Assembly (NCBI GenBank): GCA_902362595.1
Contig: CABIXF010000037.1
Location: 1-40,778 of the forward strand
DNA length: 40,778 bases
Direction: 5' to 3'
Origin: Bacteroidaceae bacterium
Lineage (GTDB): Bacteria > Bacteroidota > Bacteroidia > Bacteroidales > Bacteroidaceae
Shown: positions 8,716 to 15,880 of the stretch, one piece after another
How the letters are laid out: the number at the start of each line of letters is the position of its first letter
How positions within the stretch are numbered: position 1 is the stretch's first letter
Position numbers and translations under genes: made by a program
The notes under the pieces: model-generated
Database searches by the model: none
Told to the model about the DNA's origin: nothing
The model's input: only the letters and a program-made list of their open reading frames with translations

Positions 8716-9388
8716 CATACGCGATTTCTTCTTTCCCAGGTTGTGCATGGCCTGTGGAAAAAAGTTGCTGGTTTCGGAGCGGGTCTTGTGCAGTGACTGT
8801 CTGTCGCAGCTGCCTTTTACCCATCTGGGAAATACACCCGGCAATGAAATGGAAAAGATTTTCTGGGGACGTTTTCCCCTTGTGCGAGCTTCTTCGTTAT
8901 TGTATTACTCTCGCGGTGGGAAGGTGGCACATATTTTGGCGGGTATGAAATACTACGGGCGTCAGCAGGTATGCCGGCACATGGGAGAGATGTTGGCCTA
9001 TGAACTTCAGCCTTCCGGTTTCTTTGAAGGCGTGGATTATCTGTTGCCGGTACCTTTGCATCCAGGCCGTCTGCGTACCAGAGGGTATAACCAGAGTCTC
9101 TTGTTGGTGGAAGGTATTTCCCGGCTTACCGGTATACCTGTATGCGACGGATTGCTTCAGCGGGTGCGGAATAACCAGACACAGACTCATAAATCGGCTT
9201 GGGAGCGGCAGGAAAATGCTTCTCATCTGTTTCAGCTGGCAGGCGATACTCGTGTGTTGGAAGGAAAACACGTGATGCTGGTCGATGACGTATTGACAAC
9301 TGGTGCCACACTCACCTCCTGTGCCGAGGTTTTGTCAGAAATAAAAGGAATTCATCTCAGTATTGTTACATTGGCATGGACGAGATAG
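8699..9388 (+). CDS. comF: ComF family phosphoribosyltransferase-like protein
   Basis: The 229-residue protein has a double zinc finger at the N terminus (CMACGK then CSDC, about residues 17-38) and a type I phosphoribosyltransferase domain. The PRPP-binding loop VMLVDDVLTTGATL is near residue 195, and the ComF motif RVRNNQTQTHKSAWER lies before it. ComF proteins support natural transformation and DNA processing in other bacteria; no enzymatic substrate is established. I placed the start at 8699 (MRILTDIRDFFFP), because the longer frame lies inside recX and the family normally begins with this hydrophobic stretch just before the zinc finger. It overlaps recX by 17 nt. Confidence 0.9.
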   Translation: MRILTDIRDFFFPRLCMACGKKLLVSERVLCSDCLSQLPFTHLGNTPGNEMEKIFWGRFPLVRASSLLYYSRGGKVAHILAGMKYYGRQQVCRHMGEMLAYELQPSGFFEGVDYLLPVPLHPGRLRTRGYNQSLLLVEGISRLTGIPVCDGLLQRVRNNQTQTHKSAWERQENASHLFQLAGDTRVLEGKHVMLVDDVLTTGATLTSCAEVLSEIKGIHLSIVTLAWTR

Positions 9389-9451
9389 CACATTCTGACA
9401 CCTTTTAAAAATTTTAATGCCCTTAAATTTTCTATTCCCGATGTATTTCCA

Positions 9452-9459
9452 TAATTTTG
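9452..9459 (+). promoter_or_regulatory. Probable -7 box of pyrE
   Basis: TAATTTTG fits TAnnTTTG and lies 30 nt upstream of the pyrE ATG in the 101-nt gap after comF. No good -33 element is visible, so pyrE may also receive read-through from comF. Confidence 0.5.
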
Positions 9460-9489
9460 CAAAAACATTTATCAGAGAATTAAAAAGTT

Positions 9490-10125
9490 ATGAAAGCTTT
9501 GGAAAGATTATTTGCAGAAAAGTTGCTGAAGGTGAAGGCTGTGAAGATTCAGCCGGCTAACCCGTTTACTTGGGCTTCAGGTTGGAAATCACCGATTTAT
9601 TGTGACAATCGTAAGACTTTGTCATATCCTGCACTTCGTAACTTCGTTAAGTTGGAGATTTGTCGTGTTATTCTGGAAAAGTTCGGTGAAGTTGACGCCA
9701 TTGCCGGGGTAGCTACGGGTGCTATCGCACAGGGTGCCTTGGTGGCAGAGGAGTTGAACTTGCCGTTTGTATATGTTCGTTCAAGCCCGAAAGATCATGG
9801 CTTGGAAAATTTGATTGAAGGTGAATTGCGTCCGGGAATGAAAGTGGTCGTAGTAGAAGACCTGATTTCAACCGGTGGCAGCAGCTTGAAAGCCGTAGAT
9901 GCCATCCGTCGTGACGGTTGCGAAGTGATCGGTATGGTGGCTTCCTTCACTTACGGTTTCGATGTATCAGTAGAAGCATTCAAGAAAGCAAAAGTAGAAC
10001 TGGTTACTTTGACCAACTACAATGCCGTGCTGGATGCTGCATTGAAGACTGATTACATCAATGAAGAAGATATCCCCGTGCTGCAGGCATGGAGAGAAGA
10101 TCCTTCTCACTGGACTGGAAAATAA
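9490..10125 (+). CDS. pyrE: Orotate phosphoribosyltransferase PyrE
   Basis: This 211-residue enzyme joins orotate to PRPP to form OMP in de novo pyrimidine synthesis. The PRPP-binding motif VVVVEDLISTGGSS is near residues 116-130. The substrate region YCDNRKTLSYP (about 37-47) and the catalytic-loop motif YVRSSPKDHG (about 96-105) are also present. The length is typical. It probably has its own promoter, and a strong stem-loop terminator follows at 10170-10214, so it forms a short unit. Confidence 0.97.
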   Translation: MKALERLFAEKLLKVKAVKIQPANPFTWASGWKSPIYCDNRKTLSYPALRNFVKLEICRVILEKFGEVDAIAGVATGAIAQGALVAEELNLPFVYVRSSPKDHGLENLIEGELRPGMKVVVVEDLISTGGSSLKAVDAIRRDGCEVIGMVASFTYGFDVSVEAFKKAKVELVTLTNYNAVLDAALKTDYINEEDIPVLQAWREDPSHWTGK

Positions 10126-10169
10126 AAGATTCTGTAATTAGGAAAGCAGTCTCGGATTGTAAATAGGAG

Positions 10170-10214
10170 ATGTCATCCTGAGCGAGTCCACTCTGCTCAA
10201 GATGACATTTTTTT
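10170..10214 (+). terminator. Intrinsic terminator after pyrE
   Basis: A 14-bp stem (10170-10183 with 10195-10208, one mismatch) with an 11-nt loop is followed by seven T residues. The left arm contains GTCATCCTGAGCG, a sequence I recall as a frequent core of interspersed repeats in several bacterial phyla. Confidence 0.88.
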
Positions 10215-10256
10215 GTGCAATGCCGCGAACGGTTTTCCTCGAAGATTAAAAACAAC

Positions 10257-10685
10257 ATGGCTGTACAATTTGAAAGTAATGTGAAGCATGTTCCTTATAG
10301 TCAGGAACGAGTGTATAACAAACTGTCCGACCTGAACAATCTGGAAGGAGTTCGGGACCGTCTGAATGAGGTGAAGGACAAACTGGACGGAAAGCTGGAA
10401 GACATGTCGTTCGACCGTGATTCCATCACCCTGAAGGTGCAGGGCATCAACCTCACATTGCGCATCATTGAGCGTGAACCCCTGAAGTGCATCAAGTTTG
10501 AAGGCGACAAATCGCCGGTGCCTTTGAACCTGTGGATTCAGATTCTTCCCGTGACCGAGGAAGAAGCCAAAATGAAAGTCACCATCCGTGCCGAAGTAAA
10601 CATGTTTATGAAGGCCATGGTGTCAAAGCCGTTGCAGGAAGGGGTGGAGAAACTGGCAGACATGCTGGCCATGCTTCCTTATTAA
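10257..10685 (+). CDS. SRPBCC-like small protein
   Basis: The 142 residues alternate predicted strands with a long C-terminal amphipathic helix (near MVSKPLQEGVEKLADMLAML). This is the arrangement of the SRPBCC/START-like helix-grip fold that forms a hydrophobic pocket. The ligand is unknown. I chose the ATG at 10257 (MAVQFESNVKHVPYS); the longer frame runs back into the pyrE terminator. It lies between pyrE and argH with a 42-nt gap to argH, so it may share argH's transcript. The family call rests on overall pattern, not on a catalytic motif. Confidence 0.7.
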   Translation: MAVQFESNVKHVPYSQERVYNKLSDLNNLEGVRDRLNEVKDKLDGKLEDMSFDRDSITLKVQGINLTLRIIEREPLKCIKFEGDKSPVPLNLWIQILPVTEEEAKMKVTIRAEVNMFMKAMVSKPLQEGVEKLADMLAMLPY

Positions 10686-10727
10686 ATGAAACGACCGGAA
10701 CATCTCCGGTGAATAAAAATTGTGATT

Positions 10728-12068
10728 ATGGCTCAAAAACTTTGGGAGAAAAATGTACAGGTAAATGCGGAGATTGACCGCTTTACCGTGGGACGTGACC
10801 GTGAAATGGACATGTATCTGGCAAAGTATGACGTATTGGGCTCGATGGCACACATCACGATGCTGGAAAGCATCGGACTGCTGACAGCCGACGAACTGAA
10901 GATTTTGCTGGAAGAACTGAAAAAAATATATGCTTCCGTAGAACGCGGAGAATTTGTCATCGAAGACGGGGTGGAAGACGTACACTCACAGGTGGAACTG
11001 ATGCTGACACGTCGTCTGGGAGATGTGGGAAAGAAAATACATAGCGGCCGTTCGCGCAATGATCAGGTGCTGGTGGACCTGAAACTGTTCATCCGCGCCC
11101 AGTTGAAGTCGGTGGCCGAGGCAGTGGAACGTCTGTTCCATGTACTGATTTCCCAGAGTAACCGTTATAAAGACGTGCTGATGCCGGGTTACACCCATTT
11201 GCAGATTGCCATGCCTTCTTCTTTCGGCTTGTGGTTTGGTGCCTACGCCGAGAGTTTGGTAGACGACATGGTGTTCCTGCAGGCCGCTTATAAGGTGTGC
11301 AACCGTAACCCGCTGGGTTCTGCGGCAGGTTATGGCTCTTCTTTCCCCTTGGATCGGGAGATGACTACCCGTCTGCTGGGATTTGATTCCATGAACTACA
11401 ATGTGGTGTATGCCCAGATGGGACGTGGAAAGGTGGAACGCAACGTATCGTTTGCGCTGGCTTCCATTGCCGGCACCTTGTCGAAGATGGCCTTTGATGC
11501 CTGTATGTTCAGCTGTCAGAACTTCGGATTCGTGAAACTGCCCGATGAATGTACCACCGGTTCCAGTATCATGCCTCACAAGAAAAATCCGGATGTGTTC
11601 GAACTGACCCGTGCCAAATGCAACAAAATCCAGGCACTTCCGCAGCAGATTATGATGATTATGAACAACCTGCCTTCTGGCTATTTCCGTGACCTTCAGA
11701 TTATCAAGGAAGTGTTCCTCCCGGCATTCGAGGAACTGGAAGACTGCTTGCAGATGGCTACTTACATCATGGACAAGATTAAAATCAACGAGCATATTTT
11801 GGACGACGACAAGTACCTGTATATGTTCAGTGTGGAAGAAGTGAACCGTCTGGCAGCAGAAGGCATGCCGTTCCGTGACGCCTACAAGAAAGTGGGTTTG
11901 GACATCGAAGCCGGTAAGTTTACTCACGAAAAAACCGTGCATCACACCCATGCCGGAAGTATCGGCAACTTGTGTAACGACAAGATTGAGGAGTTGATGC
12001 AGCAGGCTGTGAGCGGATTCAGCTTTGACAAAGTGGAAGCGGCTGAAAAAGCCCTTTTAGGCCGATAA
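10728..12068 (+). CDS. argH: Argininosuccinate lyase ArgH
   Basis: The 446-residue enzyme splits argininosuccinate into arginine and fumarate, the last step of arginine synthesis. The fumarase/aspartase superfamily signature GSSIMPHKKNPD is near residue 283. Other marks are the N-terminal DVHSQVELMLT and the SGRSRNDQV loop near residue 105. The length is normal. I chose the ATG at 10728 (MAQKLWEK) over the GTG two codons upstream. The rest of the arg pathway is not in the window, so this is a detached arg gene. Confidence 0.97.
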   Translation: MAQKLWEKNVQVNAEIDRFTVGRDREMDMYLAKYDVLGSMAHITMLESIGLLTADELKILLEELKKIYASVERGEFVIEDGVEDVHSQVELMLTRRLGDVGKKIHSGRSRNDQVLVDLKLFIRAQLKSVAEAVERLFHVLISQSNRYKDVLMPGYTHLQIAMPSSFGLWFGAYAESLVDDMVFLQAAYKVCNRNPLGSAAGYGSSFPLDREMTTRLLGFDSMNYNVVYAQMGRGKVERNVSFALASIAGTLSKMAFDACMFSCQNFGFVKLPDECTTGSSIMPHKKNPDVFELTRAKCNKIQALPQQIMMIMNNLPSGYFRDLQIIKEVFLPAFEELEDCLQMATYIMDKIKINEHILDDDKYLYMFSVEEVNRLAAEGMPFRDAYKKVGLDIEAGKFTHEKTVHHTHAGSIGNLCNDKIEELMQQAVSGFSFDKVEAAEKALLGR

Positions 12069-12102
12069 ACGTATAAAAATTAAGAAGAAAACGGGTGAAA
12101 TG

Positions 12103-12134
12103 TTTGGAGTGTATTGCAAAACTCCCTACATTTG
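12103..12134 (+). promoter_or_regulatory. tRNA operon promoter
   Basis: TTTG (12103-12106) is separated by 20 bp from TACATTTG (12127-12134), an ideal Bacteroidetes promoter. It predicts a transcript starting a few bases before tRNA-Gly. Confidence 0.85.
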
Positions 12135-12145
12135 CACCCGTAAAC

Positions 12146-12218
12146 GCGGAAATAGCTCAGTTGGTAGAGCATAACCTTGCCAAGGTTAGGGTCGCGAGTT
12201 CGAGTCTCGTTTTCCGCT
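12146..12218 (+). tRNA. tRNA-Gly (anticodon GCC)
   Basis: A complete 73-nt cloverleaf: acceptor GCGGAAA pairs with TTTCCGC and the discriminator is T. The D-loop is AGCTCAGTTGGTAGAGC, the anticodon stem ACCTT/AAGGT holds GCC (12179-12181), and the T-arm contains GAGTTCGAGTCTC. The 3' CCA is not encoded. Confidence 0.97.
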
Positions 12219-12234
12219 CTTTCTTTGAAAGGAT

Positions 12235-12320
12235 GCTCGAATGGTGGAATCGGTAGACACGAGGGACTTAAAATCCCTTGGCCAGTAATGGCTGTGCGGG
12301 TTCAAGTCCCGCTTCGAGTA
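12235..12320 (+). tRNA. tRNA-Leu (anticodon UAA)
   Basis: An 86-nt class II tRNA: the acceptor GCTCGAA pairs with TTCGAGT (first pair G-U) and the discriminator is A. The anticodon loop CTTAAAA holds TAA (12269-12271). A variable arm (around TTGGCCAGTAATGGCTGT) and T-arm GGGTTCAAGTCCC follow. It lies 16 nt after tRNA-Gly and is co-transcribed with it. The 3' CCA is not encoded. Confidence 0.97.
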
Positions 12321-12329
12321 CAAAGAATA

Positions 12330-12361
12330 CCTTGTAATCGCTTGATTATGAGGTTTTTTTG
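12330..12361 (+). terminator. Terminator of the tRNA operon
   Basis: A 10-bp stem (12330-12339 with 12344-12353, two G-U pairs, loop GCTT) is followed by seven Ts at 12354-12360. Confidence 0.8.
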
Positions 12362-12417
12362 TTTTTATAGGTAGTCGAAAGCAACACTATTCACATATTT
12401 AAGGCTATTATAATTTT

Positions 12418-12790
12418 TCAGATACAGTTCATGATAATGCTAACCATCATTTCTTTTTCCTCAATTCTGGATTCGGCAATCATGATTGTAAGTGCCACAA
12501 GTGTATAATCTGCTATTCTCTTGTTGCCATTTTCATCGTATAGGATACCGTTCTTGTCGAGGAAATGTTGAGTCTGTGTTTTCCCAGACATAGCACCATG
12601 CTGAGTGGTGGTCGCAAATTCTGCGACTACCACTTGACCCTCTAATTCTTCATGCATGGCATTGTGAATATGCTTACCAATTGTTTTGACATCTCTATCA
12701 AATAAGGTGGCCATCTGCTTTCGATTTAGCCATACTGTATTTAATATACAGTGGAATATGGAAACGATTCCATACGAATTGTCAATCTAT
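12418..12790 (-). pseudogene. Decayed RhuM-like gene fragment
   Basis: The minus-strand frame is open from a TAG near 12791 down to 12418. It reads TVWLNRKQMATLFDRDVKTI and then GKHIHNAMHEELEG and TTQHGAMSGKTQTQ. This is the start of the RhuM (virulence-associated, DNA-binding-like) family as I know it. The expected N-terminal part before TVWLN is missing. After GKTQT the usual YYNLDMIISVGYR segment is replaced by an unrelated 46-residue tail. An internal ATG at 12714 would give 98 residues. I read it as a truncated remnant, possibly from a former island beside the tRNA genes. No paired transposase or integrase is seen. Confidence 0.65.
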
Positions 12791-12917
12791 ATAAAGACTG
12801 ACTTAACGGCACACTGCCAACTATGGAGTCTGGCCTATCTGATAGCAAAGGATGAAAACAACCGTGTTTTCGCCTCTGTGGTTTATTCCAATGAGTAGTG
12901 ATATCTCATATCCACAC

Positions 12918-12963
12918 AAAAAAAACCGTAGGAGGCCTCCGCATTTGCGGAAACCTCCTACGG
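12918..12963 (-). terminator. Strong terminator after the DnaJ-like gene
   Basis: A 10-bp perfect outer stem CCGTAGGAGG (12926-12935) pairs with CCTCCTACGG (12954-12963). An inner TCCGC/GCGGA stem extends it. The A-run at 12918-12925 is a U-tract on the minus strand, where the DnaJ-like gene ends at 12980. Confidence 0.9.
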
Positions 12964-12979
12964 GGTTGCTTATATCTTA

Positions 12980-13909
12980 TCAGCTGGCAGCGCGCAGCTG
13001 GTTGAACAAATCTTTCTGTTTTTCGGTCAATGAAGTCGGTATCTTCACGTTGTACGTTACAATCATGTCACCAAACTGACCGGGTTGTTTGTAGACCGGG
13101 AATCCTTTGCCCCTCAGACGTACCTGCGTACCGTTCTGTGTGCCCGGTTTTACTTTCAGCCGGACCATACCGTCCATGGTTCTTACCTGTACTTCTCCAC
13201 CCAGTACGGCGGTGTACAAGTCGACATCCACGTGGGTATAAAGGTCGTCGCCTTCCCGTTCAAAAGTAGCATCCTTGTCAATCACGAATGTGATGTACAA
13301 GTCACCGTTTTCAGCTCCGTTCATGCCCTTCTCTCCATAGCCTTTCAGCCGGATGGTCTGTCCGTCGGCTACTCCCGCCGGGACGGTGATACGGATGTTC
13401 TCACCGTTGACGCTGAACGTTTGCTTGTGGGTGACGTATGCTTCACTGAGTGACAGATGCATCTGGGCCTCTATGTCGCCACCCTTGGCCCGCATGCTGT
13501 ATCCTCCACGACCACCGCTTCTGTGTCCGAAGAGTTGTTCGAAGAAGTCTGAGAAACCGCTTGCGCCTGCTCCTCCGAATCCTCCGCTGAACTCGTCGCC
13601 ATTCATGGAGTACCAGTAGCCTGAGCCACCGTTCTCCTGCTGGGCCCGACTGTATGCCTCACGTTCCTGCTTGAATTCATCAGCGTGTTTCCAGTGTTCC
13701 CCATATTCATCGTATTTCTTTCGCTTTTCCGGATCGCTCAATACTTCATGGGCTTCATTCACCTGCTGGAACTTTCCTTCCGCCGATGGGTCATCCTTGT
13801 TCAGGTCAGGATGGTATTTCTTTGCCAGCTTCCGGTAGGCTTGCTTGATTTCATCCTGTGTGGCATTACGGTCAACACCCAATATTTTATAGTAATCAAT
13901 AAATGCCAT
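12980..13909 (-). CDS. CbpA-like DnaJ (Hsp40) co-chaperone
   Basis: The 309-residue protein has an N-terminal J domain (1-70) with the HPD triad at 33-35 that stimulates DnaK ATPase. A Gly/Phe/Ser-rich linker (about 100-140, including [20 protein letters not shown]) and two beta-rich C-terminal substrate domains (about 150-300) follow. The CxxCxGxG zinc fingers of classical DnaJ are absent, which makes it a type II, CbpA-like Hsp40. It lies downstream of hsp20 on the same strand, consistent with a small heat-shock unit, although a hairpin separates the two genes. No -7 box was found in the short gap. Confidence 0.92.
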   Translation of the reverse strand: MAFIDYYKILGVDRNATQDEIKQAYRKLAKKYHPDLNKDDPSAEGKFQQVNEAHEVLSDPEKRKKYDEYGEHWKHADEFKQEREAYSRAQQENGGSGYWYSMNGDEFSGGFGGAGASGFSDFFEQLFGHRSGGRGGYSMRAKGGDIEAQMHLSLSEAYVTHKQTFSVNGENIRITVPAGVADGQTIRLKGYGEKGMNGAENGDLYITFVIDKDATFEREGDDLYTHVDVDLYTAVLGGEVQVRTMDGMVRLKVKPGTQNGTQVRLRGKGFPVYKQPGQFGDMIVTYNVKIPTSLTEKQKDLFNQLRAAS

Positions 13910-13940
13910 ATATCAATCGTTTTTAGTGGGTTCCAGAATA

Positions 13941-13980
13941 AAAAACTCTCGCCCGCAGGGAAGTGCAGACGAGAGTTTTT
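13941..13980. terminator. Hairpin between hsp20 and the DnaJ-like gene
   Basis: AAAAACTCTCG (13941-13951) pairs perfectly with CGAGAGTTTTT (13970-13980), with an 18-nt loop. The A and T runs make it work in either direction. It could terminate or attenuate hsp20 transcripts before the DnaJ-like gene. Confidence 0.75.
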
Positions 13981-13996
13981 CAATTAATTGTTATGA

Positions 13997-14434
13997 TTAA
14001 TGTATCTCAATCACACGGTTTACTTTTGCTTTTTCTTCTTCAGAATACTTCGGCAAATCAATTGTCAATACACCATCTGCCACGTTTGCACTGATTTTGT
14101 CTTTATCTACATTGTCAGGCAAATAGAGTGACTGTTGGAATTTTGAGTAAGAGAACTCGCGACGCAAGTACTTCTTGTTTTCTTTGTCCTTTTCGTTGTT
14201 TTCGCTCTTCTTTTCCATGGAAATAACCAGTTCGTTGTCTTCACCCAGATGGATGTTGAAATCGTTCTTCGTCATTCCCGGAACTGCAACTTCTACCTTG
14301 TAGTCTTTGTCGCTTTCCACTACATTGATTGCAGGGGCAGTAGCGTTAGCTTTTACCATCCAATCGTTATCAAAGAAATCATTAAAGATACTTGGTAACC
14401 AGTTCTGATTGTAATATTTTCTAGTCGGCATCAT
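13997..14434 (-). CDS. Hsp20/alpha-crystallin small heat shock protein
   Basis: A 145-residue ATP-independent holdase chaperone. The alpha-crystallin domain covers about residues 35-130, with the conserved AVPGMTKNDFNIH segment, YLRREFSYSKFQQSLYLPD, and the ADGVLTIDLPK motif. The C-terminal extension is short and ends VNRVIEIH, containing the IxI-like anchor. Two ATGs lie in tandem (14434 and 14431), both preceded by AGGAGA at a usable distance. It sits upstream of a CbpA-like gene, a plausible holding and refolding pair. The 5' region contains a possible small ORF and a palindrome (14728-14740). Confidence 0.95.
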   Translation of the reverse strand: MMPTRKYYNQNWLPSIFNDFFDNDWMVKANATAPAINVVESDKDYKVEVAVPGMTKNDFNIHLGEDNELVISMEKKSENNEKDKENKKYLRREFSYSKFQQSLYLPDNVDKDKISANVADGVLTIDLPKYSEEEKAKVNRVIEIH

Positions 14435-14453
14435 AGTTGTAATCTCCTATATT

Positions 14454-14567
14454 TTATTTTTTTATTATCAATTTGTTTCTGAACCCGAGCTCCTTGAGGT
14501 CTTTCAACTTCTTGAAGTTCAAGTTCACTTCTCTATTTGCAAAGGCTGTGCCACAAACGGGTGCCAT
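14454..14567 (-). CDS. Possible small ORF upstream of hsp20 (37 aa)
   Basis: The minus-strand frame from ATG 14567 encodes 37 residues, starting MAPVCGTAFANREV and ending in a Lys-rich amphipathic stretch (FKKLKDLKELGF). It stops 19 nt before the hsp20 start, in the same direction. Its ribosome-binding site is weak. It may be a leader peptide or a chance frame; there is no family assignment. Confidence 0.25.
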   Translation of the reverse strand: MAPVCGTAFANREVNLNFKKLKDLKELGFRNKLIIKK

Positions 14568-14727
14568 AGCTGCCTTTTTTGTGAATATTTTTGATAACTT
14601 CCTTATTATAAGATGGTTACATTCTCCGCTTCGTTTGCTGGGAATTATGACTTTTGTGTACCGTGTAGAAAATAGTAACAAATTGTCACCTGTAAATAGA
14701 TGAATACCGACAAAAAGTCCATTTTGT

Positions 14728-14740
14728 TGACATATTGTCA
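14728..14740. promoter_or_regulatory. TGACA-TAT-TGTCA palindrome upstream of hsp20
   Basis: A perfect 5-3-5 inverted repeat about 290 bp upstream of the hsp20 start, in an otherwise featureless stretch (14570-14910). It could be an operator for a dimeric regulator; no regulator can be named. Confidence 0.3.
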
Positions 14741-14911
14741 TGTATATCGCCGCAGACGTGGCAAAACTTGGATTCGATGAAGGCTGATATGTGCCGGTGG
14801 CATGCGACAGGCCATTGAGACCGATGTGCAGCCGTTTTCCGGCTTTTGCGGTGCAAGGAATAGGGATATTTCCCGGAAATGGCAGGATGCTTTCAGAGAA
14901 ACGTCCGGTAG

Positions 14912-15009
14912 ATTTTTACGTTTCCTAGTTTGAAAACGTTCGTTTTCCGTGGCTGAACCGTATGTTTTTCAGTAGTGAAACCTAGGTTTCCTAGGTGGGA
15001 AACGTAGAC
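14912..15009. repeat. Tandem hairpin array, copy A
   Basis: Five units are separated by exactly 7-nt spacers. The units are 14912-14925, 14933-14948, 14956-14970, 14978-14991 and 14999-15009. Internal units are palindromic around AAAC....GTTT, for example AAACCTAGGTTT, and the outer units are inverted copies of each other. Internal unit lengths (16, 15, 14) match copy B at 39742-39841 exactly. It lies between the hsp20 upstream region and the ArsR-type gene. Confidence 0.8.
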
Positions 15010-15172
15010 AATGCCGGAAAGAAAGCCTTTCTTCGTCGGGACGTTTTTGGCTTTGCGTGTAAGTGATTCCCATGCGGTCGTCTGCCTTCGTCAGTTTCAC
15101 GTTGAGGTTGTTTTTGGGGACGACTTTGCTTGTATGATGGGAGCCTTGTATTTAAGGTACAAAAGAGCTTGC

Positions 15173-15496
15173 TTAGCAGCAGCCCTTTTTCTTGCAGATA
15201 GGTTGTCCGAAGAAGTCGGTAAACATCTTCTGAGCCAGTGCCCAGTTTTCCTTGTGGATGCAATACTTTACCTTGGGTGGCTCGATTTCGCCTTGAATCA
15301 GTCCGGCTTCTTTCAGTTCTTTCAAGTGCTGCGAAACCGTGGCCTTGGCTATCGGCAGTTCATCGTGGATGTCGCCGAAGAAACAGCTCTCCTGTTGTAT
15401 CAGGAATTGCAGGATGGCCATGCGGGCAGGATGGCCCATCGCTTTGGCAAACCGGGCTATCCGTTCTTGCTCTTCTGTGTATTTTTTATCGGTCAT
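15173..15496 (-). CDS. ArsR-type winged-helix repressor
   Basis: The 107 residues form one ArsR/SmtB-like winged helix. It contains [17 protein letters not shown] (helices 1-2), a recognition helix region [17 protein letters not shown], and a wing [15 protein letters not shown]. The protein ends CKKKGCC, so it carries three Cys at the extreme C terminus plus Cys38 and Cys83 (approximate numbers). They could sense a metal, metalloid or redox signal, but the standard ELCVCDL arsenic site is absent (ESCFFGD instead). No transporter or reductase sits beside it. The region from 15010 to 15172 holds no gene. Confidence 0.85.
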   Translation of the reverse strand: MTDKKYTEEQERIARFAKAMGHPARMAILQFLIQQESCFFGDIHDELPIAKATVSQHLKELKEAGLIQGEIEPPKVKYCIHKENWALAQKMFTDFFGQPICKKKGCC

Positions 15497-15621
15497 AAGC
15501 TTTTTCTCTATTTATTGTTCGCTAAAATACGAATAATAAGATAGACAGGCAATAAAAGGAACGTTTTTTAACAAGATAAAATATTTTGTCCGTTTTATAA
15601 GAAAAATTTGTCAAATTGTCT

Positions 15622-15629
15622 TATCTTTG
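15622..15629 (+). promoter_or_regulatory. -7 box of the B12 operon
   Basis: TATCTTTG matches TAnnTTTG and lies about 8 nt before the P1 helix of the cobalamin riboswitch, so the transcript would begin at the aptamer. Confidence 0.65.
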
Positions 15630-15636
15630 CCTCCGA

Positions 15637-15845
15637 ATGGTTCCGAGTGTCTGTTCAGGCCCTCGGATGAAAAGGGAATCAGGTGCAAGTCCTGAACAGT
15701 CCCGCTGCTGTAAGCTCCATTCAACCTGCTGGAAAAGACTCATGCCACTGATGACTGAACACAATCGGGAAGGCTCCAGGAGGGGAGTAAGTCAGAAGAC
15801 CTGCCATCATACATGTTAACCACGCTCGTGGGATTAGGTGGTTAA
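15637..15845 (+). promoter_or_regulatory. Cobalamin (B12) riboswitch
   Basis: The aptamer begins with ATGG (pairing CCAT at 15804-15807 as P1). It contains CCGAG/CTCGG as P2, then the AAAAGGGAATCAGGTGCAAG core, CCCGCTGCTGTAAGC, and the conserved 3' box AAGTCAGAAGACCTGCC. A downstream 8-bp hairpin (15816-15823 with 15838-15845) carries loop bases GTGGGA (15828-15833) that can pair with TCCCGC (15700-15705) of the aptamer, as in known L5-L13 kissing loops. There is no T-tract, so control is probably at translation of the BtuB-type gene 35 nt downstream. Binding of B12 would lower expression of the uptake operon. Confidence 0.93.
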
Positions 15846-15880
15846 AACGATTTGGATTTTCAATTAGTACGGAAAAAAGT

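Noticed and set aside
12686..12898. Plus-strand 70-codon frame over the RhuM remnant
   Set aside because: It runs antisense to the recognisable RhuM segment, and its second half matches nothing I know.
12321..12980. Direct repeat of the tRNA-Leu 3' end as an att site
   Set aside because: I searched for the T-arm sequence downstream and found no copy.
14912..15009. Hairpin array read as a CRISPR
   Set aside because: Spacers are only 7 nt, the units are palindromic and vary in length, and no cas genes are present.
15816..15845. Riboswitch hairpin as a Rho-independent terminator
   Set aside because: No T-tract follows; pairing of its loop with the aptamer fits a kissing-loop element better.
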